From Campylobacter sp. RM6914 (GTDB lineage Bacteria > Campylobacterota > Campylobacteria > Campylobacterales > Campylobacteraceae): a DNA stretch of 64,000 nt. The notes under the pieces were generated by a model that was not told the DNA's origin, did not search any database, and was given only the letters and a program-made list of their open reading frames with translations. The stretch spans positions 1,674,001 through 1,738,000 of the forward strand of contig NZ_CP012545.1 of NCBI RefSeq assembly GCF_004803835.1, given 5' to 3'. Positions 30,034 to 39,343 of the stretch are shown here, in pieces. Both the position numbers and the translations under genes were made by a program. Each line of letters starts with the position of its first letter. Positions within the stretch are counted from its first letter, which is position 1.

Positions 30034-31881
30034 ATGAAAAAGATTCTTTCATCGGTTGCAGTTGCAGGATTGTTAGTAGGCACAGTTGCTACAACAGCTC
30101 TTGCTATCGGCGGACCAAGTGGCGCACATATCGACTATGCGATACCTGGACAACTTGGTGAAGTAGTTGTAAATCCTTACGATACAGCTCCTCTTACGGC
30201 TGTTATCAAAAACGGCGGCTATACCATCAAAGACGCAAAAGTAACAGTTGTCCCAAAACCGGGTGGACAAGTGATAAGCTATAAAGTAGCCGACAAACAT
30301 CTACGCACACACGGGGGAATTCCTGTATTTGGCATGTATCCGGACTACCAAAATACTATCGAAGTCGAATACACAAAAATTTATAAAGGTGTCGAAGAGA
30401 AGATAAAAGAAACGTATAAAATTTACGCTCCTGCCATATATCTTGAAAGCACAGGCATGCCAAATCAAAAAGGAGCACTTTTTGATAAGATCGAGGTTGT
30501 AAAACCTGCTTCTAAAAAATTTGAAAACAGACTTTACTACGTAAATAACTTTGTTAATAAAACAGGAAAAGGCACAAAAGTCGTATGGAACAACCCAGCA
30601 GGCGGCGCGATAGAGTGGAACTATAGCCCAAACAACTTTATTCTTGATACAAAAGGTGAGGTCAGATGGTATCTTGAGCCAAGTAAAATTTACGACCTAA
30701 AACAACCTTTTAACGCAGGCGTTATGATGGGCTTTAAACAAAATCCAGATGGAGCTATGACTTGGGGGTACGGCCAACATTACGCCAAATACGATATCTT
30801 AGGGCGTGAAATTTTTAACCGCGAACTACCTGCTGGATACAACGACTTCTCTCACTCTATGGACGTCATGGATAACGGACACTATCTACTACGCGTTGCA
30901 AACGCAAACTACAAAAGAGCCGACGGTAGAAATGTCCGCACTGTTAGAGATGTGATAGTTGAGGTCGATCGCGACGGTAACGTAGTGGATGACTGGAGAT
31001 TATATGAAATTTTAGATCCTTACAGAGATACTGTCCTAAAAGTGCTTGACCAAGGTGCAGTTTGTCTAAACATTGATGCTTCAAAAGCCGGTCATACAGC
31101 CTCAACAGATGAGCTAATGTCTATGGATAAAGAGGAAAAATGGGGTGACATCGTAGGATCAGGTCCGGGACGCAACTGGGCTCACGTAAACAGCGTAGAT
31201 CATGATCCAACAGACGATAGCATCATAATAAGCTCACGTCACCAAAATGCCGTTATTAAAATCGGACGTGATAAAAAAGTCAAATGGATAATGGGCGGAC
31301 ACAAAGGCTGGAAAGAGCAATTTAAATCAGCCTTGCTTCAACCGATAGATAAAAACGGCAACAAAATAGTCTGCGAAGACGACTACACAAAATGCCCGGG
31401 ATATGAAAGCGACAAGGGTGGATTTGACTGGCAATACACACAGCACACAGCATTTAGAATAGACAGCAAGTCTAAAAAAGGTGTTGTTTACCTAACAGTA
31501 TTTGATAACGGCGATAGTCGTGGCTTTGAGCAACCTGCGATCGCCGGCATGAAATACAGCAGGGCGGTGGTATTTAAAATAGACGAAAAAGCCAAAACAG
31601 TAGAGCAAGTATGGGAATACGGCAAAGAGCGAGGCTCAGAGTGGTATAGCTCGGTTACCAGCCTAACCCAGTATCAAGATGATCTTGATAGCGTATTTGC
31701 CTACTCTGCTGTTGCCGGTATGCAGTTTGATATAGCAACAGGTCGTCCGGTAGGTCAACCAAGCCCACATATCAACGAATTTGAATGGGGTGCAAAAGAG
31801 CCCTCTATTGAGATTAAGATGACAAACGCGATGGGATATCAAGCGTTTCCATTTAGCGTAGAAAAGGCATTTACAAAGTAA
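30034..31881 (+). CDS. assT: Arylsulfate sulfotransferase, copy 2
   Basis: A 615-aa paralogue of the upstream enzyme with the same layout: signal peptide (KKILSSVAVAGLLVGT, cut near TALA), SHSMDVMDNGHYLLRVANA in place of the SHHMEE segment, GRNWAHVNSV, TQHTAF, and a Cys pair in VCEDDYTKCPGY. The first His of the SHHM motif is kept and the second is Ser, a difference from copy 1 worth noting. AAGGAG precedes the ATG. The two copies diverge enough that they may prefer different acceptors. A hairpin follows the stop. Confidence 0.92.
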   Translation: MKKILSSVAVAGLLVGTVATTALAIGGPSGAHIDYAIPGQLGEVVVNPYDTAPLTAVIKNGGYTIKDAKVTVVPKPGGQVISYKVADKHLRTHGGIPVFGMYPDYQNTIEVEYTKIYKGVEEKIKETYKIYAPAIYLESTGMPNQKGALFDKIEVVKPASKKFENRLYYVNNFVNKTGKGTKVVWNNPAGGAIEWNYSPNNFILDTKGEVRWYLEPSKIYDLKQPFNAGVMMGFKQNPDGAMTWGYGQHYAKYDILGREIFNRELPAGYNDFSHSMDVMDNGHYLLRVANANYKRADGRNVRTVRDVIVEVDRDGNVVDDWRLYEILDPYRDTVLKVLDQGAVCLNIDASKAGHTASTDELMSMDKEEKWGDIVGSGPGRNWAHVNSVDHDPTDDSIIISSRHQNAVIKIGRDKKVKWIMGGHKGWKEQFKSALLQPIDKNGNKIVCEDDYTKCPGYESDKGGFDWQYTQHTAFRIDSKSKKGVVYLTVFDNGDSRGFEQPAIAGMKYSRAVVFKIDEKAKTVEQVWEYGKERGSEWYSSVTSLTQYQDDLDSVFAYSAVAGMQFDIATGRPVGQPSPHINEFEWGAKEPSIEIKMTNAMGYQAFPFSVEKAFTK

Positions 31882-31890
31882 TGCTTTTAG

Positions 31891-31920
31891 AATTTAAGCC
31901 TCAAAAATGGGGCTTAAATT
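31891..31920 (+). terminator. Hairpin after assT2
   Basis: AATTTAAGCC (31891-31900) and GGCTTAAATT (31911-31920) are perfectly complementary with a 10-nt loop. There is no long T-run, so it may act weakly. Confidence 0.6.
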
Positions 31921-32006
31921 TCATACAAATCCGCTTTAATGATTAAATAAAATATCCTCAAAAATAGTTGCGAGTTTAAAATGAATGGAATAAATAGAAT
32001 AAATTT

Positions 32007-32082
<76 letters not shown>

Positions 32083-32199
32083 AAAATGTTTCGGTATTTT
32101 ACACAAAACATTCTTACAAAATTTTGAAATTTTACAAAATTAAAGCAAAATCAAATAAATTTTTAAGCAAAGATTGGTTAAAATTGCTCCTTTTAAAAC

Positions 32200-32274
32200 G
32201 CGGGAATAGCTCAGGGGTAGAGCATAACCTTGCCAAGGTTAGGGTCGCGAGTTCGAATCTCGTTTCCCGCTCCA
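32200..32274 (+). tRNA. tRNA-Gly (GCC)
   Basis: Starts GCGGGAATAGCTC, anticodon loop TTGCCAA (GCC), T-arm AGTTCGAATCT, ends CCGC-T-CCA. 75 nt with encoded CCA. First of a plus-strand cluster. Confidence 0.95.
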
Positions 32275-32287
32275 TTTTTTATTTGTT

Positions 32288-32373
32288 GCCCAGGTGGTGG
32301 AATGGTAGACACAAGGGACTTAAAATCCCTCGGATTTTTTTCCGTGCCGGTTCAAGTCCGGCTCTGGGCACCA
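32288..32373 (+). tRNA. tRNA-Leu (TAA)
   Basis: Starts GCCCAGGTGG, anticodon loop CTTAAAA (TAA), long variable arm around TCGGATTTTTTTCCG, T-arm GGTTCAAGTCC, encoded CCA. 86 nt. Confidence 0.95.
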
Positions 32374-32394
32374 CTTTTGTTAGAGTTTTTGTAT

Positions 32395-32468
32395 GGCGAC
32401 ATGGCCAAGTGGTAAGGCAGAAGCCTGCAAAGCTTTTACCCCCGGTTCGAATCCGGGTGTCGCCTCCA
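32395..32468 (+). tRNA. tRNA-Cys (GCA)
   Basis: Starts GGCGACATGGCC, anticodon GCA in CCTGCAAAG, T-arm GGTTCGAATCC, ends GTCGCC-T-CCA. 74 nt. Confidence 0.95.
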
Positions 32469-32484
32469 AGACTAAGGGATGTTC

Positions 32485-32640
32485 ATGAGAATTTTATCTT
32501 TTGTTTTTGTTATTTTTGTATTTTTTACTGGTTGTTCAAATACATGGAGTGGCATAAAGGCTGATAGCTCAAACGCAGCTGAATGGACAAAAGAGAAGAT
32601 AAATGATGGCGCTACTTATGTCAAGGAAAAAACAGAATAA
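32485..32640 (+). CDS. 51-aa lipoprotein, entericidin-like in size
   Basis: Read directly: ATG at 32485 after AAGGGA, TAA at 32638. Residues 1-16 form a hydrophobic signal and a lipobox FTGC puts the acylated Cys at 17. The remaining 34 residues are polar (segment NAAEWTKEKINDGATYVKEK) and likely helical. It sits between tRNA-Cys and tRNA-Ser, 16 bp after the former. The size and lipobox resemble small entericidin-type or cell-envelope lipoproteins; the function is unknown. Confidence 0.7.
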   Translation: MRILSFVFVIFVFFTGCSNTWSGIKADSSNAAEWTKEKINDGATYVKEKTE

Positions 32641-32687
32641 TTTATATCAAATTTTAAGCTAATTTTGATATAATCACAACTTATTTT

Positions 32688-32777
32688 CGGGAGATGGCTG
32701 AGCGGTCGAAAGCGGCGGTCTTGAAAACCGTTGAGGTGTGAAAGCCTCCTGGGGTTCGAATCCCTATCTCCCGGCCA
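32688..32777 (+). tRNA. tRNA-Ser (TGA), island integration site
   Basis: Starts CGGGAGATGGCTGAG, anticodon loop CTTGAAA (TGA), long variable arm, acceptor TCTCCCG-G-CCA. 90 nt. Its last bases are repeated at 40098-40114. Confidence 0.95.
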
Positions 32778-32779
32778 CT
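32763..32779 (+). repeat. Attachment-site repeat, copy in tRNA-Ser
   Basis: CCTATCTCCCGGCCACT, 17 bp spanning the tRNA 3' end plus two bases, is identical to 40098-40114. It marks the left junction of an integrated element and keeps the tRNA intact. Confidence 0.85.
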
Positions 32780-32957
32780 ATTTATAAAAAATCCCCTTCA
32801 AATGTCGTTTGTATCAGCATTAAGTCAACTTTTCATTTATATCAAATTTTGCTATTTTTGATGTAAATTTGCAGATGCGGAATAGAAATAGCCCATTTGT
32901 TGAATAAATTGCATCTCTATACCATACGTTTTTTCGTGCTGATTTTAGGAGTTTGCC

Positions 32958-33640
32958 ATGGCTTCTAAGATGATAATGAAAATAAAAGACAGATCGAGCT
33001 ATTATTATTTTGATCAAGCTCTTAAAGATGGAAAACGGGTAACTATCAAGCACTCTCTTTTTACAGATGATGTTTATGAGGCTAAAGCTATCGCTATAAA
33101 AGTAAAATCAACAGTAGATAAAATTTCAACAACTCAAAAGAGTGGTTACCAAGAGTCATACACTAGTTTTGAAAAATATATCAAATCCATTAAAAACAGC
33201 GCAGATATTGTCAAAGGCTATATAGACTATAAAGAGTATAGAGAGATATTTAAGCGAGTAGTGTCTGACTTCTATCGACCTATCTCTTTAAATAACGAGA
33301 AAAAACCACTCAAGAGATCAAGATCGAACCAAGCATAAGTCCAAAAGATATCGCTAAGAAATTTATAAAAACAGAGTGTGTCAAACAAAAAAGCACTGAA
33401 AACACCAAAAACAAATACTTGCTAGCCGCTAGAGAGTTTGATAAATTCTCAAAGAATAAAAATCTATCCAAGATAAACTATGGTGATGCTGAGGACTATA
33501 GCAACTATCTTGTGAAGGCTAAAAATTTGCATATAAAGACTGCAAGATTCTATACAAATTTCATGATTTATCACAAGATAGTTATGCGCTTTCTGGGTAT
33601 ACTAATCCAAAAATTGTGGCTATTCATTGTTGGGTGAGGA
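32958..33640 (+). pseudogene. Remnant of a tyrosine-recombinase-type integrase
   Basis: The first ORF (32958-33338, 126 aa) has a short basic N-terminus (MASKMIMKIKDRSSYYYF) like the Arm-binding domain of phage integrases. At an A6 run (33300-33305) the frame shifts, and the other frame carries on as QEIKIEPSISPKDIAKKF and into 33419-33637, whose KNKYLLAAREFDKFSKNK and INYGDAEDYSNYLVKA look like a core-binding SAM-like domain. A second frame change occurs near FLGYTNP. The catalytic Arg/His/Tyr domain is missing. The assignment rests on position next to the tRNA and these segments. Confidence 0.6.
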
Positions 33641-34037
33641 TACTTTTTGTCTGATAAATCTGACAAAATATCTCACTAGGGGTGACCACTAAGACCCCAC
33701 AAAGTACAACCCGTTAGCTTAAATTTATTCAAATCTTATTTATATGTAAACCAATTATGCGATAGCTACTGACCCTGTATCTCCATAAAACACACAATAG
33801 TTCTTTGCCTTCATCTCTAGAATTAGTAGTCTGGTTTACTATATTGAAATTTTAATTTATAGCAGCTGCAACAATTAGTCGACAAACAGTTTAATTAATC
33901 CCATCTTGTGCATACTACATGATTTTTAAAAACTATACAATCATATTTTTGTATAAAAAGAATTTCGGAAACAAAACAAACGACGCTGAGATCAAATTTT
34001 AAAATGTCTAAATCAGCTTTTGATGTTTTGACTCGCA
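33641..34037. other. Non-coding stretch inside the island
   Basis: About 400 bp between the integrase remnant and the sensor kinase gene. I see no supported gene. A short inverted repeat GGGGT/ACCCC occurs near 33679-33699. Probably decayed sequence. Confidence 0.4.
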
Positions 34038-35306
34038 TTAATTAAAACAAATCATAAAATTATTTTTACCATCTTCGTGTTTGTATTTTAAGACATGCCC
34101 GTGTTTTTTAAAAATTTGATTTGCTATATAAAGTCCAAGACCAAGCCCTGAGTTTGATGTCTCAACCTTTCTGTTAAATGCCCTTTCAAAGTCAAGTCTT
34201 TGCTCTTCTAGTTTGTCCCCCACGCTACTTATGCAGAGCTTGTTTTTATCTATGCTTACGATGACTTTGTCATTAGAGTATTTTAAAGCGTTGTCGATTA
34301 AATTTTTAACTCCGGTTGCATAAAGTTCAAAATCAACCTCCACTACGCTTACTTCGCTCTCTGCTCGTACCTCTATGCGACTAGTATCCTTTAGTAAAAG
34401 TAGGTCTACTGAGTGGTCGATGATGTCCATAACTCGGTGTCTGTTCTTCTTAAGCCCCCATTCATTAGATACTAGTTTTTCTACCTTGACGACTTCGCCT
34501 AGTATTATCTCAAGTCGTGTAAATATCTGCTTTAGTCTATTTTTAAAGTTATCATCTTGTAGTAGTTCCGCTATCACGTCCGCCATGATCCGCCCCTTCA
34601 TTATCGGGTTGCGAAACTCATGCAAGATGTTGCGTAAAAATAGCGCTCTTGCTTCCTTTATCGCATTTATTTTTTGCATTGTAGTATTAAACTCGCTAGC
34701 GATTTGATCTATCTCATCATTTGCTTCTATTTTTATTAGTCTGAATTTATCTTTTTCTCCTGCCTCTCTTATCATGTTTTTTAAATTTCTAAGCTTTAGT
34801 AGCTTTCTTAAAACAGCTATAAAAAAAGTTATCATAACGATATTTACTATAAACCAAAGTATCCAAATTCTGCGTGTAGACATCTCTTCTAAATTTTCTA
34901 AAGGCACTTCGTGTGTTGTGATGTCGTTTTTTAGTGGATCAAGCCCTGCTGCTATCATAATACGTGGTAGCATTTTGGCATCTACAGAAAAAAATCTAGG
35001 CACAAAATAGAGCTTTTTGTTATATCTTATCATATCGGCATATGAGTCACTAAAAATTTTCTCACCGTTTTGCCTGATCTCATTTGGGTCATACTCGCTG
35101 TTTTTAAGCCCTATTTGCTTTAACTGCTCGGTAGCACCACTGTCTTCTTGTCCGCGTATACGCATACCTAGCATAAAGCGCTGATAAGTAAAGTACTCTG
35201 CGTCTCTTATCTGCCTGTTTGATTCGATATAAAATGCTGAGTTTACTATGATAAGAGCGATAAAAAAGAAAAAAGTTATTAGCTTTACTATAGATATACT
35301 ACGCAT
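34038..35306 (-). CDS. Sensor histidine kinase, ArsS-like, island-borne
   Basis: A 422-aa inner-membrane kinase: helix 1 at about 8-28, periplasmic sensor of about 110 residues, helix 2 at about 146-166, HAMP-like linker, phospho-acceptor His in LRNILHEFRNPIMKGR near residue 230, and a degenerate ATPase domain with N-box NLIDNALKYSND and GLGLGLYIANQIF. The MKGR after the His box is typical of epsilonproteobacterial ArsS-type kinases. It overlaps the response regulator by 8 bp and reads away from the porin operon. A role in sensing the substrate or redox state is inferred from context. Confidence 0.88.
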   Translation of the reverse strand: MRSISIVKLITFFFFIALIIVNSAFYIESNRQIRDAEYFTYQRFMLGMRIRGQEDSGATEQLKQIGLKNSEYDPNEIRQNGEKIFSDSYADMIRYNKKLYFVPRFFSVDAKMLPRIMIAAGLDPLKNDITTHEVPLENLEEMSTRRIWILWFIVNIVMITFFIAVLRKLLKLRNLKNMIREAGEKDKFRLIKIEANDEIDQIASEFNTTMQKINAIKEARALFLRNILHEFRNPIMKGRIMADVIAELLQDDNFKNRLKQIFTRLEIILGEVVKVEKLVSNEWGLKKNRHRVMDIIDHSVDLLLLKDTSRIEVRAESEVSVVEVDFELYATGVKNLIDNALKYSNDKVIVSIDKNKLCISSVGDKLEEQRLDFERAFNRKVETSNSGLGLGLYIANQIFKKHGHVLKYKHEDGKNNFMICFN

Positions 35307-35970
35307 TGATAAATTTGTACCCTATACCGCGCACGGGGTGGATATATCGTGGATTTTTAGAGTCATCTCCTATCTTTTGACGCAGTCGCCCTATAGCTAC
35401 ATCGATGCTTTTAAGTCCGCTTTGAAATTTTGACTGACCTAAATTTATCAAAATATCCTCTCTTGGTATGACCACTCCCTCTTTTTCATAAAAGTAGATA
35501 AAAATATCAAATTCTGCTTTTGTTAGTGATATTTCCTCTTTGTTTTTTATGACGATACGTCTTTGTTTATCTACGCAAAAAGTTTTGGAGTCGCTAGTAA
35601 TCTGTATCCCTCGGCGCAGTATGGATCTTATCCTAAAGACAAGTTCTATAGGGTCATACGGTTTTGCCATATAGTCATCGGCTCCAAGCTCAAAGCCCTT
35701 TATCTTATCTAGTGTCTCAGTGCGAGCCGATGATATGACTATTGGTAGTACTGGATAACCATATCTAACTTTTTTGCAAACTTCAAGACCATCCATATCT
35801 GGTAAGCCTAAATCAAGTACCAGTGCATCAAAGGTATTTTTTTCGTTTAAAATTTTAAGTCCTTCAAGCGGATTTGTAGCTATAGTTACATCAATCTCGC
35901 TTTTTGCTAACGCATATTTTAAAAGCTCAGCCAAATCAAAGTCATCTTCTATAAGTAAAATTTCTATCAT
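35299..35970 (-). CDS. OmpR-family response regulator, island-borne
   Basis: A 223-aa regulator with receiver residues in LLIEDDFDLAE, phospho-acceptor Asp in ALVLDLGLPDMDG near 53, Ser in PIVISSARTE and Lys in DYMAKPYDP, and a winged-helix DNA-binding domain from about 125 with EISLTKAEFDIF and the GIGYKFINA end. It is divergent from the porin-flavoprotein-cytochrome operon, and a TTACC-N6-TTACC site lies in the shared intergenic region. That makes it the probable activator of the operon. Confidence 0.92.
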   Translation of the reverse strand: MIEILLIEDDFDLAELLKYALAKSEIDVTIATNPLEGLKILNEKNTFDALVLDLGLPDMDGLEVCKKVRYGYPVLPIVISSARTETLDKIKGFELGADDYMAKPYDPIELVFRIRSILRRGIQITSDSKTFCVDKQRRIVIKNKEEISLTKAEFDIFIYFYEKEGVVIPREDILINLGQSKFQSGLKSIDVAIGRLRQKIGDDSKNPRYIHPVRGIGYKFINA

Positions 35971-36020
35971 GGTGGTGATTATATCAAATTTTAAAAATTA
36001 AAACTAAAAATTATTTTTTA

Positions 36021-36070
36021 GGTAATGTTACCAAAATCTTACCGTTTTTAGTAAGCCTGCGTGTTATGAT
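36021..36070 (+). promoter_or_regulatory. Likely response-regulator site and promoter of the island operon
   Basis: TTACC at 36028-36032 and again at 36039-36043 form a direct repeat with 11-bp period, the spacing used by OmpR-family dimers. GGTAA at 36021-36025 adds an inverted half-site. TATGAT at 36065-36070 fits a −10, which puts the repeat at the −35 region, as for a class II activator. Confidence 0.5.
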
Positions 36071-36160
36071 TTCGTTTACAAATTAAAAATGGGCATTACA
36101 CAACAAGCTGGGTCCAAGACTCTCTTGCTAAGGGGTGTTCAAAAATTAAAGGGGTTTACA

Positions 36161-37556
36161 ATGAAGACATCTGTTTTAACAATGGGTAAGCGCGAGTTTG
36201 CCTTTAGTTTGGCTGCACTTATGGCTATGACATCTAGTGCTTATGCTAGTGATAGCTTAGAGCAAGCTCTACAGGCAAGTACGATGAGTGCTACAGTATT
36301 TTCATACTATGATATGGATAAAACCGAGTACTTTCCGCCTGCTAGCAGTACAAATCCAAATCGCCAACACATCGGCGGTATCGGTGCTGAGCTTAGATTT
36401 TTAACCGGCTCTTACTATGGCTTTAGACTTGGTCTTACGACTCAGGGATTAGTAAATTTTGCTCCATCAAATGCTGCAAAAGATTTTTACGCATATGACT
36501 GGAATAGTGAAGGTGTAGCACTTTCAGAGACTTACTTAGGATATGAGCATGACTACATCGACCTTAAAATCGGTCGTCAATACCACAACTCAAAATACAC
36601 CGGACTAGTGCCACCACTTGTCGCTACAAATACAGATGTGGGATATAAAGAGGCGTTTGAGGGTGTGAGCGCTAGGATAAAGCTTGATAGCATTGATACT
36701 GTTATCGGTGTGGCTGACTTTTGGAAATTTGCAGGTAGATCAAACGCTGTAACAGGAGGTGATGATGGCGCGCCAAGATTTAAAGATAGAGTTATCATCG
36801 GCGGACTTGGGCCTTACGGTTTTAAATTTGATAACATCTTTAACTCATTTGTGACATATAGCGGGCTTTCTGGTGTTTCGCTCACAGCTGCTTATGCTAA
36901 TGTATCGGGTCTTGAGTATGATGACGCGGCTAACTCAAAGGGTGATATAAATTTCTACTTTGCACACGCTGGTTACAAAACACCCGCACTTTATGTATAA
37001 AGGCTCAAGAACAAACGGCACTTTAAAAGAAAATTTTGACTTTAACGGCGATTATTACACAGGTATGGTCGGACTTTATAACGCCTATGGTTTTGATTTT
37101 AGATATGCGTACTCAACTGTTAGTAAAAACCAAATGGCACTTCAAGGCATAGGTAACGACTGCGGTGCATTTACGGCTACTCCTATTTATGGTCCGTTTT
37201 TATTTATGTCTTTTGCAGGTATGAATTTACATAAACTTAGTGTGGGTTATGATCTTAGCAATATAGGAGTTGACGGTCTAAGAGTAGATGCTGACTACTG
37301 GTATGGCGAGCAACGCAACGGTAATAACGTCCGCTCAGGTGGCTTACACGGTCAAGCACCAGGCACTAGGATAGATGTAGAGGGCTGGGATATGCAACTT
37401 ACTTACAATGTTCCTGCAGTAAAAGGTCTAAAGATATCTGCTATCTATGAAACTATGGATAGAAAACTAAAATACACCAACGGTAGCAGTAACGGCAAAA
37501 CGACAGATGAGGAGTTTTGGCTAAGAGCGTCTTATGACTTTGATATATTGAAATAA
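36161..37556 (+). pseudogene. Outer-membrane porin with one frameshift
   Basis: Two overlapping ORFs form one porin of about 465 aa: the first from ATG 36161 (AAGGGG upstream) with signal peptide ending SSAYA, stopping at 37000, the second in the +1 frame through 37556. The shift is near 36980, where TACAAAACACC holds an A4 run; removing one base restores AGYK followed by HPHFMYKGS. Features are alternating beta strands with Tyr/Gly/aromatics and the C-terminal WLRASYDFDILK. It resembles OprD-like porins of Campylobacterota. It may be a true mutation, a slippage site or a sequencing error. Confidence 0.7.
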
Positions 37557-37579
37557 ATTTTATAAACAAGGAGTATAAA

Positions 37580-39343
37580 ATGGTAGAAGAAAATGAACTA
37601 TCACGCCGCTCGTTTTTAAAGCGTAGTGGAGCGCTCACACTTGGCTCAGTCGCAGCTGGATCTGCACTGCTAACAGGCTGTGAAAACCCAAACAATCACC
37701 TTATCCACCTAGAAAAGGAGGCTACAAAAGCACCAGAGGTACCAAAGTGGCTAGGTATTGAGCCACAAATTTCAGATGCACAGATAAAAAAGACACTTGA
37801 TACAGATGTGCTTATCATTGGTGCTGGTGTTTCCGGACTTCATGCTGCACGCGCTGCTAGTGAAAAAGGCGCAAAGGTCATCGTTATAGAAAAAGCTGGT
37901 CGCTTTCAGGTTAGAAGTGGTCAGTACGGCACTCTTGGGAATAAATTTCAAAGAGAGCTTGGTATCACATATGACAAGCACGCAGCTATAAATGAGCACT
38001 TAAAACAGATGGGATACCGCGCCGATCAGCGTGTGTGGAACTACTGGGCTGATCACAGTGGTGAAGACTTTGACTGGATGATAGACCTTGCGCCTGGGGT
38101 GCATTTTATGATGGAGACTGATACACAGCTTGATAGAAGCAAGATAAATTTGATGCTCATGCACTATCCGCTTCCTGCTGCATATGATCCAAACGAGGAA
38201 AATAGCCCAAGCTATCCAACTGTTATGACATTTTTGCCTAACCAAGAGCCGATGATGGAGCTAGTCTATAAAAAATCCATAGAGCAAGGTACAAAGTATA
38301 TCTTTAAAACTCGCGCGCAAAAGCTACTTCGTGATAAAACTACTGGCAAAATGCAAGGAGCTATCGCGCAAGATATGGCTGATGGCTCATATATCAAGAT
38401 AAATGCTAAGTCGGTGATTTTAGCTACTGGCGATTATATGAATAACCCTGAAATGGCAAAAACATTTGTGCCTTGGGTGGCAAATTTCTTCTGTCCATTT
38501 CCAAACCTAGACTATAAAAATAACCCTACAAATACAGGGGACGGACATAGGCTTGGCTCATGGATAGGCGCGAAACTAGAAGATGGACCGCATGCGCCAG
38601 TTGCGCACACTCTTGGTGGACCACTTGGCGTTGATGCGTTTTTGCTGACAAATGCAAAGGGAGAGCGCTTTACAAATGAAGATCTTAGCGGACAGCAAGT
38701 CACTCAGCCACTCTCTCGTCAGCCAGGAGGCTTTGGTTGGCAGGTGTTTGATGCTAAATTTCCTGAGCAGGTCGAGTTTATGGGTGTATCTCATGGTAGT
38801 GTAAATCACTGCGTGGCACCGGAGGACAATCCAAAACTCCCACCTGACTGCCAATGGGCGATAGGTAAAACATCGTATATATCGGTAAAAGATCTTGAAG
38901 AGATGCCTGGTGTCTTTAAGGCAAACAGCATAGAAGAGCTTGCCGGTATGCTCTATCCTGATAACAAAAAAGCACAGACCAAATTTTTAGCGACTATAAA
39001 ACGCTACAACGAGCTATGTGATAAGGGACATGATGATGACTTTGGTAAGACTGCTAAAAGGATGTTTCCAGTGCGCCATGCACCGTTTTATGCTGGCAAG
39101 ATGGATGTTGGTGCGAGCCTAGTTGTCATGGGTGGCTTTACCGTTGAGCCAAATACTGCAAATGTACTAGATGCTGAGTATAACGAAATTTCGGGTCTTT
39201 ATGCCTGCGGTAATGTTATGGGTGGACGCTTTTTAGGGGATTACCCAGTGGTACTAGCCGGTACTAGCCATGCGACATGCCTATGCTACGGACGCTTAGC
39301 TGGCTATCAAGCTGCGGCAAACGCAAAAGGAGGAAGAGCATGA
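37580..39343 (+). CDS. Tat-exported FAD-dependent reductase, fumarate reductase-like, probable lipoprotein
   Basis: A 587-aa flavoprotein of the FAD_binding_2 / fumarate reductase family. Residues 8-15 give a Tat motif (SRRSFLKR). LLTGC at 30-34 is a lipobox, so Cys34 may be acylated. The FAD-binding DVLIIGAGVSG is at 76-86, and the substrate loop has LLTNAKGERFTNED. At the position of the His-Thr-Met-Gly-Gly of fumarate reductases it has VVMGGFTVEP, and later GGRFLGDYPVVLAGTSHATC, so catalytic residues differ and the substrate is unknown. AAGGAG precedes the ATG. It overlaps the cytochrome gene (ATGA), its likely electron donor. Confidence 0.85.
   Translation: MVEENELSRRSFLKRSGALTLGSVAAGSALLTGCENPNNHLIHLEKEATKAPEVPKWLGIEPQISDAQIKKTLDTDVLIIGAGVSGLHAARAASEKGAKVIVIEKAGRFQVRSGQYGTLGNKFQRELGITYDKHAAINEHLKQMGYRADQRVWNYWADHSGEDFDWMIDLAPGVHFMMETDTQLDRSKINLMLMHYPLPAAYDPNEENSPSYPTVMTFLPNQEPMMELVYKKSIEQGTKYIFKTRAQKLLRDKTTGKMQGAIAQDMADGSYIKINAKSVILATGDYMNNPEMAKTFVPWVANFFCPFPNLDYKNNPTNTGDGHRLGSWIGAKLEDGPHAPVAHTLGGPLGVDAFLLTNAKGERFTNEDLSGQQVTQPLSRQPGGFGWQVFDAKFPEQVEFMGVSHGSVNHCVAPEDNPKLPPDCQWAIGKTSYISVKDLEEMPGVFKANSIEELAGMLYPDNKKAQTKFLATIKRYNELCDKGHDDDFGKTAKRMFPVRHAPFYAGKMDVGASLVVMGGFTVEPNTANVLDAEYNEISGLYACGNVMGGRFLGDYPVVLAGTSHATCLCYGRLAGYQAAANAKGGRA

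Noticed and set aside
32124-32564. ORFs of 146 and 61 aa crossing the tRNA cluster
   Set aside because: They run through three complete tRNA genes and the lipoprotein gene in another frame.
33641-34037. Possible further integrase or excisionase fragments
   Set aside because: No frame longer than a few dozen codons with recognisable motifs.
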